From contig DRJH01000045.1 of assembly GCA_011052285.1 (NCBI GenBank), positions 1 through 7,514 of the forward strand: a stretch of DNA of 7,514 nt, in the 5' to 3' direction. The notes beneath the pieces are model-generated. The model did not search any database, had not been told where the DNA came from, and was given only the letters and a program-made list of their open reading frames with translations. A program made the position numbers and the translations under genes. Below, in pieces: positions 1 through 5,112 of this stretch. This stretch comes from Gammaproteobacteria bacterium. Lineage in GTDB: Bacteria; Pseudomonadota; Gammaproteobacteria; Arenicellales; DRJH01. Position 1 is the stretch's first letter. Each line of letters begins with the position of its first letter.

Positions 1-681
1 GAGCCCGAGTATTTGGAAGAGTTGCCCTGTATTGTGGTGGTCATTGATGAATTGGCTGATTTGATGATGGTTGTTGGCAAAAAAGTTGAGGAACTGATCA
101 CCCGAATTGCCCAGCGTGCACGTGCAGCAGGTATTCACCTGATTCTGGCTACCCAGCGGCCCTCCGTGGATGTTATCACCGGCCTACTGAAAGCCAATAT
201 CCCGACCCGAATTTCCTTTCAGGTATCTTCACGGGTTGACTCTCGTACGATTCTCGATCAAATGGGTGCTGAACAGTTGCTTGGCCTCGGAGATATGTTG
301 TATATCCCACCCAATAGCAGCGTTCCGGAACGGGTTCACGGCTCCTTCGTGTCTGATCAGGAGGTCAATGACGTGGCCACATTTTTGAAGAAGACCTCGG
401 CCCCACAATATGTGGATGCGGTTCTTGACGGCATTCCTGAAGAAACCTCATCTGAATCTTTTGTTGATGAAAGTTCTGCCGAAGATGATCCGTTGTATGA
501 TAGAGCAGTCGCCTTCGTTACCCAGACTCGGCGGGCTTCGATTTCTGCTGTTCAGCGGCAATTACGGGTTGGTTATAATCGGGCCGCGCGCATGATCGAA
601 ACGATGGAAAATACTGGCGTCGTCGGTCCCCTGGAAAGTAATGGTCGGCGTAATGTGCTGGCACCCCCACCGGTGGAATGA
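1..681 (+). CDS. ftsK: DNA translocase FtsK, C-terminal part (5' end outside window)
   Basis: FtsK is a septum-anchored hexameric motor that pumps double-stranded DNA at division and activates XerCD recombination at dif to resolve chromosome dimers. The reading frame is open from base 1, and 226 residues are visible. The fragment opens just before the Walker B strand (residues 11-20, IVVVIDELAD; D16 and E17 acidic). It continues through the RecA-like beta-domain signature (ARAAGIHLILATQRPSVDVI, then the KANIPTRISF and DSRTILDQ blocks). An acidic, poorly conserved linker follows (about residues 140-162), then the winged-helix gamma domain (about 163-226), which reads KOPS sites and contacts XerD. 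Its recognition helix GYNRAARMIE keeps N193, R197 and E200, matching the E. coli DNA-contacting residues N1296, R1300 and E1303. The end LAPPPVE closely resembles E. coli LAPPPFD. The Walker A motif, linker and membrane domain are not visible. lolA follows 32 nt later, the usual gammaproteobacterial order. Confidence 0.97.
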   Translation, partial: EPEYLEELPCIVVVIDELADLMMVVGKKVEELITRIAQRARAAGIHLILATQRPSVDVITGLLKANIPTRISFQVSSRVDSRTILDQMGAEQLLGLGDMLYIPPNSSVPERVHGSFVSDQEVNDVATFLKKTSAPQYVDAVLDGIPEETSSESFVDESSAEDDPLYDRAVAFVTQTRRASISAVQRQLRVGYNRAARMIETMENTGVVGPLESNGRRNVLAPPPVE

Positions 682-713
682 CGATCTCCCTCCTGGTACT
701 TTGTTGAAATTTA

Positions 714-1358
714 TTGGTGAATCTATTGCTGAAAAATACAATACACACGATCCTGTTGCTGTCGAGTTTGCTGGTGCCTGACATCGCTATGGCCGGTGGC
801 AAAGCGAGCCTGGAACACTTCTTCGAACAAGTGCAGACCCTGACAGCTCGATTTCAACAAGTTATTCTCGACGAAGGGATGAACCCAATCGATCAGTCGT
901 CCGGGATGGTACGACTGGTGCGTCCGGGCCGGTTTCGCTGGGATTATGATGCGCCGCAGGAACAACACATTATCAGTGATGGCAAGAAGGTTTGGTTGTA
1001 TGACGTCGAACTGGCCCAAGTGACGATACGCAAAGTAGACCGGGCCTTGGGCAAGACTCCGGCGTTGATTCTTGCAGGCCAGGGAGATTTAAATAAAACA
1101 TTTAATATCAAAGAGATGGGGAAGCAAGGTCGATTGCAGTGGGTGTTATTGGAGCCCAAACAGCAGGAGGAATTTAATTCCATCCGTATTGGTTTTGAGG
1201 GTTCCAGCTTGCGACTGTTGGAAATGGTAGATGGCTTGGGACAAATTACCCGTATTACCCTCAGTAATTCGATCATAAATCGGCGCTTAAATCCTCAATT
1301 ATTCAGTTTTACCGTGCCGGCTGGCGCCGACGTTATTGACGAAACCAGGGCACAGTAG
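714..1358 (+). CDS. lolA: outer-membrane lipoprotein carrier protein LolA
   Basis: LolA is the periplasmic chaperone that receives lipoproteins from the LolCDE transporter and delivers them to the outer membrane (LolB in gammaproteobacteria). The product is 214 residues. It has a Sec signal peptide (hydrophobic core about residues 10-22) with a likely signal peptidase I site after AMA (27/28). The mature part shows family blocks: LTARFQQ near 43-49, the PGRFRWDYD strand near 71-79, then QHIISDGKKVWLYD and LAQVTI, and a C-terminal beta strand LFSFTVPAGADVID. There is no ATG start. An in-frame TGA at 705-707 restricts the start to TTG 714 or GTG 717, and neither has a clear Shine-Dalgarno sequence. 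Translation may depend on ribosomes finishing ftsK upstream. The GTG would shorten the protein by one residue. The stop lies 3 nt before rarA, so the two genes are very likely cotranscribed. LolA proteins diverge quickly, but position and motifs agree. Confidence 0.95.
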   Translation: MVNLLLKNTIHTILLLSSLLVPDIAMAGGKASLEHFFEQVQTLTARFQQVILDEGMNPIDQSSGMVRLVRPGRFRWDYDAPQEQHIISDGKKVWLYDVELAQVTIRKVDRALGKTPALILAGQGDLNKTFNIKEMGKQGRLQWVLLEPKQQEEFNSIRIGFEGSSLRLLEMVDGLGQITRITLSNSIINRRLNPQLFSFTVPAGADVIDETRAQ

Positions 1359-1361
1359 CCT

Positions 1362-2687
1362 ATGAGTGAGGTGGCAGTCACAGTGCCGTTGGCTGAGCAG
1401 GTACGGCCTCGGACATTGCAGCAGATCTGCGGTCAGGAGCACATTCTGGGTGTGGATGGGCCTCTGTCCTCCAGCCTGGCTCAAGGTCAGTTGTATTCAT
1501 TGATTCTATGGGGCCCACCAGGTACAGGTAAAACCACACTGGCGCGCGTGATTGCCAGCACGATCAAGGCCCGATTTCATGCCTTGTCTGCTGTCAGTGC
1601 CGGAGTGAAGGATGTCCGCGCGGTCTTCAGTGAAGCTGCACTCGCACGCCAGCAGGGCCATCAAACGATTCTGTTTCTGGACGAGGTGCATCGCTTCAAC
1701 AAGGCCCAGCAGGACAGCTTGCTGCCCTATATCGAAGATGGCACGGTGTTGTTTATCGGCGCTACGACAGAAAACCCGGCTTTTGAAATCAATCGGGCAC
1801 TGTTGTCGAGACTGCGGATTCACATCCTCAAACCATTGGATGAAGATGCCCTTCGGCAGATCATGCAGCGTGGTCTGAGTCATCTCGAGCAACACGGCCA
1901 GATTGTGCAGCTTGACGATGATGCCGTAACCATGTTGCTGGATCTCGCAGTAGGGGATGGCCGTCGCTTACTGGGGTTGTTGGAAACCACGGTGGCTCTG
2001 GTTCGGCCACAAGCTGGTGGTGTTACCCTGCACAAGCAAGATGTGATCAAGGCATCAGGTGAGAAAGTAGCCCAGTTCGATAAAGGTGGAGATTATTTTT
2101 ACGATCTCATTTCGGCCCTGCACAAGTCGATTCGTGGTTCCAACCCCGATGCCGCCTTGTATTGGTTTTGTCGTATGTTGGTAGGTGGTTGTGACCCTCT
2201 GTATATTGCTCGTCGCTTATTGCGGATAGCCAGTGAGGATATCGGCAATGCGGATCCCAGGGCGTTGTGGATCACCAGTGATGCCTGCGAAGCGTATCGT
2301 CGCTTGGGTAGTCCGGAAGGTGAGCTGGCATTGGCTCAGGCGGTATTGTTCCTGTCTTGTGCGGCCAAGAGTAATGCGGTCTATACGGCTTTTAAGGCCG
2401 CGATGGCGGATGCACAACAGTTTGGATCACTGTCGGTACCGTTGCCATTGCGCAATGCTCCGACCCGGCTGGCCCGGTCACAGGGCCATGCTGAGGGCTA
2501 CCGATACGCACATAATGAGCCCGGTGGCTACGCTGCTGGTATGAACTATTTCCCGCCCCGGCTGTCCGCACGGCAGTATTACCACCCTGTGGATCGTGGT
2601 CTGGAACAGCAGATTGCCCGTCGCCTCAAGGAATTACGACAGCTGGATCAACAACAATGCCGTACTGAGAGTATGTCACAAGAGTAA
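1362..2687 (+). CDS. rarA: replication-associated recombination protein A (RarA/MgsA), AAA+ ATPase
   Basis: RarA is a cytoplasmic tetrameric AAA+ ATPase of the clamp-loader clade (bacterial counterpart of Mgs1/WRNIP1). It binds SSB and DNA ends and acts at stalled or collapsed replication forks. The product is 441 residues, against about 447 in E. coli. The N-terminal PLAEQVRPRTL and GQEHILG blocks are typical. Walker A is GPPGTGKT at 51-58, Walker B is FLDEVH at 105-110 (D107, E108), sensor 1 is GATTENP at 133-139, and the arginine finger is in LLSR at 147-150. The C-terminal half carries the family-specific tetramerisation and DNA-binding blocks, including FYDLISALHKSIRGSNPDAA, EDIGNADPRAL, and NEPGGYAAGMNYFP near the end. 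The last roughly 12 residues are polar and not conserved. The ATG lies 3 nt after the lolA stop with only a weak purine stretch before it, suggesting translational coupling. All key ATPase residues are present. Confidence 0.97.
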   Translation: MSEVAVTVPLAEQVRPRTLQQICGQEHILGVDGPLSSSLAQGQLYSLILWGPPGTGKTTLARVIASTIKARFHALSAVSAGVKDVRAVFSEAALARQQGHQTILFLDEVHRFNKAQQDSLLPYIEDGTVLFIGATTENPAFEINRALLSRLRIHILKPLDEDALRQIMQRGLSHLEQHGQIVQLDDDAVTMLLDLAVGDGRRLLGLLETTVALVRPQAGGVTLHKQDVIKASGEKVAQFDKGGDYFYDLISALHKSIRGSNPDAALYWFCRMLVGGCDPLYIARRLLRIASEDIGNADPRALWITSDACEAYRRLGSPEGELALAQAVLFLSCAAKSNAVYTAFKAAMADAQQFGSLSVPLPLRNAPTRLARSQGHAEGYRYAHNEPGGYAAGMNYFPPRLSARQYYHPVDRGLEQQIARRLKELRQLDQQQCRTESMSQE

Positions 2688-2877
2688 GAGGTCAGTTTGT
2701 GCGTACAATGGTGCTTGAACTAATTGGCTGCGATGGTGGTCTGATCGTTCATGGGTGTTGATTTTGGATCAGCTCGACCGGTTATGTAACGAAAATCATA
2801 GGAAAATCAGACTAAACCCTGCTTTTCCATAGTGGGTTCTCTATTCTAGAGTGGCCTCCTGGATTGAGCGATAAGTG

Positions 2878-2906
2878 TTGACACGATCATGTGGGTGCTT
2901 TCCCAT
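2878..2906 (+). promoter_or_regulatory. weak candidate sigma70 promoter for serS
   Basis: A perfect -35 hexamer TTGACA occupies 2878-2883. At 17 nt spacing the -10 position reads TCCCAT, matching only three of six consensus bases. The location, about 105 nt upstream of the serS start and inside the only long gap of the left part, is suitable. The -10 match is poor, so this is a guess; another start point in the gap is equally possible. Confidence 0.25.
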
Positions 2907-2994
2907 GGTTCCCGGGAGCTGCCATGGCAAGGATAGCTTTGGGTCAATAGTGAAATTGATGGTGAAATACCGGGTGAAGTGCTGGAAAATCACT

Positions 2995-3010
2995 GGAGAA
3001 GGAAGGATTT
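2995..3010 (+). promoter_or_regulatory. strong purine-rich ribosome binding site of serS
   Basis: The sequence GGAGAAGGAAGGA directly upstream of ATG 3011 offers overlapping Shine-Dalgarno cores: GGAG at 2995-2998 and AAGGA at 2999-3003, the latter 7 nt from the start codon. It is the strongest site in the window. With in-frame TGA codons at 2951, 2963 and 2975, it fixes the serS start. Confidence 0.75.
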
Positions 3011-4336
3011 ATGCTGGATGTGCAGTTATTACGTCAGAATAGTGGAGCCGTCGCTGAACAGTTACTAAAGCGTGGATTTGTGCTGGATGTTGCCACATAT
3101 GAAGCCTTGGAAAGTCAGCGTAAAGCTGCTCAGGTGCAGGTACAGGCGTTGCAGTCGGAACGTAACAGTCGGTCAAAAAGTATCGGCCAGGCGAAAGCCC
3201 AAGGACAGGATATTGGTCTTTTGTTGCAGCAGGTCGCCAGTCTTGGAGAACAGTTGCAAGCTGCGGAACAGGGTTTGGGTGTCGTACAACATTCCTTGCG
3301 TGATTTTCTGTTGAATCTGCCGAACCTACCTCATCCAACGGTGCCGGTTGGAGAAGGTGAGGGTGACAACAAGGCGGTTCGCCATTGGGGTACGCCTCCG
3401 CAGTTTGATTTTCCGGCACGTGACCATGTTGATCTGGGGCAGGCTTTAGGTGGCATCGACTTCGCCGCTGCGAGCAAGGTAACCGGTGCACGTTTCGTGA
3501 TCTTGCAAGGTGCTGTCGCACGATTGCATCGGGCCTTGACCCAGTTTATGCTCGACCTGCATATACGCGAACACGGTTATGAAGAAGTCTATGTGCCCTA
3601 TATGGTACACGAAGATTCACTGTATGGGACGGGGCAGTTGCCAAAATTCGGTGATGACCTGTTTGCCGTCGATGATGAGCGGCCTTTTTATTTAATTCCC
3701 ACCGCTGAAGTGCCACTGACCAATTTGGTACGTGACCGGATCGTTGAAGATCAGGAGTTGCCGCTAAAATGGGTTGCCCATACACCCTGTTTTCGCAAGG
3801 AGGCAGGCTCCCATGGCAAGGATACCCGAGGCATGATTCGACAGCACCAATTCGACAAGGTGGAAATGGTGCAGGTTGTTCGACCGCAGGACTCTGATCA
3901 GGCTCTGGAGCAATTGACAGGAGATGCGGAAGCGGTGCTACAGCAACTGCAGCTGCCGTATCGAGTGGTCCCCCTCTGTACCGGAGACCTGGGTTTCGGT
4001 GCCAGCAAAACCTATGATCTGGAAGTGTGGCTGCCAGGGCAAGGCAAGTACCGGGAGATCTCATCCTGTAGCACTACCGGTGCATTTCAGGCACGGCGTA
4101 TGCAGGCCCGCTGGCGTAACCCACAAACGGGTCGACCAGAGTTACTCCACACCCTCAATGGCTCTGGTTTGGCTGTAGGACGGACCCTTGTTGCGGTACT
4201 GGAGAATTACCAGCAGGCCGATGGTTCCGTAGTTATCCCGGATGTTGTTCGACCCTGGATGGCTGGTGAACAGGTGATGCTTAGCCGTGAATGTAAATCC
4301 ATGGATGATCATGTGGTCATTCGGCCGGGTTGTTGA
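3011..4336 (+). CDS. serS: serine--tRNA ligase (SerRS), class II
   Basis: Cytoplasmic class II synthetase that charges tRNA-Ser (and tRNA-Sec where present) with serine via seryl-adenylate. The product is 441 residues against 430 in E. coli. The N-terminal tRNA-binding arm (about 1-105) begins MLDVQLLRQN and forms a long coiled coil of Q/E/A-rich helices around 30-100. The catalytic core shows TGARFVIL, IPTAEVPLTN, motif 2 (FRKEAGSHGKDTRGMIRQHQ), the CTGDLGFGASKTYDLEVW block and motif 3 (LNGSGLAVGRTLVAVLENYQ). Two oddities: the usual SCSNxxDFQARR segment reads SCSTTGAFQARR, with T355 for Asn and A358 for Asp, and about 17 extra residues follow the normal VRPWMAG end. The remaining active-site motifs are intact, so it should be functional. 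The preceding 323-nt gap suggests its own promoter. A LapG-type gene begins 9 nt after its stop, implying a shared transcript. Confidence 0.97.
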   Translation: MLDVQLLRQNSGAVAEQLLKRGFVLDVATYEALESQRKAAQVQVQALQSERNSRSKSIGQAKAQGQDIGLLLQQVASLGEQLQAAEQGLGVVQHSLRDFLLNLPNLPHPTVPVGEGEGDNKAVRHWGTPPQFDFPARDHVDLGQALGGIDFAAASKVTGARFVILQGAVARLHRALTQFMLDLHIREHGYEEVYVPYMVHEDSLYGTGQLPKFGDDLFAVDDERPFYLIPTAEVPLTNLVRDRIVEDQELPLKWVAHTPCFRKEAGSHGKDTRGMIRQHQFDKVEMVQVVRPQDSDQALEQLTGDAEAVLQQLQLPYRVVPLCTGDLGFGASKTYDLEVWLPGQGKYREISSCSTTGAFQARRMQARWRNPQTGRPELLHTLNGSGLAVGRTLVAVLENYQQADGSVVIPDVVRPWMAGEQVMLSRECKSMDDHVVIRPGC

Positions 4337-4345
4337 GAAATTACC

Positions 4346-5050
4346 ATGGAGCACAGGCACTCGGTTCTGGAAACAGCCCGGTTAAAACGATTCACCTGGT
4401 GCATCGCTGTGTTCCTGCTGCTGTTTCTTGTCCTGCCCAGAATACCGATTTCCTGGGGCCAAGCCAAGTTCGCACTGAGTCAGTCGACCATCGATGACAT
4501 GGTCCGACGCTTTGGCAGCCGGGCTCGTGCCCAACTTCAGGACTGGGTCAGTTTTGTCAACAACAATCGTGGCCTTTCTGATCGGGATGCCCTGGATGCG
4601 GTGAATATTTTTTTCAATCGCAGAATTCGCTATGTGGAAGATATTATTCACTGGAAAAAAAATGATTACTGGGCTACACCACAGGAAACTCTGGCATCCC
4701 GTGGTGGTGATTGCGAGGATTTTGCCATCGCCAAGTACTACACCCTGCGTGAATGGGGGATAGCTGACAACAAACTGCGAATTGTCTACGTTCGTTCCAG
4801 CCGCTTGCGCCGGCCACATATGGTGTTGGCTTATTATCCGAAACCGCGTTCTGATCCATTGATTCTCGATAGTATTACCAGTCGCATCTCGCGAGCTTCA
4901 GAGCGCCGTGACCTGACCCCGGTGTACAGTTTCAACGGTAGCCGTTTGTGGACCCGCTACCAGCGAGGCCAGGGACAGTTGGGGGTAACCCGCAGGCTGC
5001 GTAACTGGCGCTATGTGACTGAAAAAATGCGTCGCGCAATTATTCATTGA
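4346..5050 (+). CDS. lapG: LapG-type periplasmic transglutaminase-like cysteine protease (BTLCP)
   Basis: LapG cleaves the N-terminal region of LapA-type RTX adhesins, freeing them from the outer membrane and dispersing biofilm; it is held inactive by c-di-GMP-bound LapD. The product is 234 residues. A basic N-terminus (RLKR) precedes a hydrophobic segment at about 17-37, a signal sequence placing the enzyme in the periplasm. The catalytic domain contains VNIFFNRRIRY, then W and DYWATPQETLASRGGDCEDF. The Cys-His-Asp triad reads as C123 (GDCEDFA), H158 (PHMVLAY) and D175 (LILDS). The acidic residues flanking C123 (D122, E124, D125) match the calcium-binding region known in LapG. The ASERRDLTPVYSFNGSRLW block is also characteristic. 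ATG 4346 lies 9 nt after the serS stop with no good Shine-Dalgarno sequence, so translation may be coupled. lapD follows 62 nt downstream and supports the call. The adhesin substrate is not in the window. Confidence 0.92.
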   Translation: MEHRHSVLETARLKRFTWCIAVFLLLFLVLPRIPISWGQAKFALSQSTIDDMVRRFGSRARAQLQDWVSFVNNNRGLSDRDALDAVNIFFNRRIRYVEDIIHWKKNDYWATPQETLASRGGDCEDFAIAKYYTLREWGIADNKLRIVYVRSSRLRRPHMVLAYYPKPRSDPLILDSITSRISRASERRDLTPVYSFNGSRLWTRYQRGQGQLGVTRRLRNWRYVTEKMRRAIIH

Positions 5051-5078
5051 AATCACGTTACTTATTAGCAAAGCGAGC

Positions 5079-5112
5079 TATAGTGAACAAACCAACTGTA
5101 AAGAGGTAAACC
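5079..5112 (+). promoter_or_regulatory. possible -10 element and ribosome binding site upstream of lapD
   Basis: The 62-nt gap between lapG and lapD contains TATAGT at 5079-5084 (five of six -10 bases), but no good -35 hexamer at 16-18 nt. A clear Shine-Dalgarno AAGAGGT at 5100-5106 stands 6 nt before ATG 5113 and supports that start. The ribosome site is convincing; a separate lapD promoter is only possible. Confidence 0.4.

Larger units (their letters stand above)
2688..3010. other. 323-nt non-coding gap between rarA and serS
   Basis: I see no long ORF on either strand. Pseudomonads usually carry crcB (fluoride channel) here; nothing resembling its sequence is present. Contents seen: a possible 20-codon ORF at 2699-2761 (GTG start) with AAGAGG 7 nt upstream; the octamer GAAAATCA three times (2791-2798, 2802-2809, 2985-2992); a palindrome-rich block at 2902-2930; three imperfect 12-nt units starting GTGAA at 2950-2985; and a TTGACA at 2878-2883. 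No strong rho-independent terminator follows rarA. The gap most likely holds the 5' regulatory region of serS. A small RNA or leader cannot be excluded. Confidence 0.7.

Noticed and set aside
46..60. FtsK Walker B reads DELAD rather than DEFAD
   Set aside because: Leu at this position is a mild hydrophobic change, and the acidic catalytic residues are present; I regard it as normal family variation.
1506..1895. 129-codon minus-strand frame opposite rarA
   Set aside because: It lies within the conserved AAA+ core of rarA; the product shows no domain and is best explained as a shadow frame.
2923..3825. 14-nt direct repeat CCATGGCAAGGATA in the serS leader and inside serS motif 2 coding sequence
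   Set aside because: One copy is fixed by coding for conserved SerRS residues. A single chance match of this length in 7.5 kb is not improbable, and nothing else around the copies is shared.
3009..4064. Long minus-strand open frames (about 170 codons each) opposite serS
   Set aside because: They are antisense to a clearly conserved serS, have low-complexity Pro/His/Arg-rich products without recognisable domains, and have no supporting ribosome sites.
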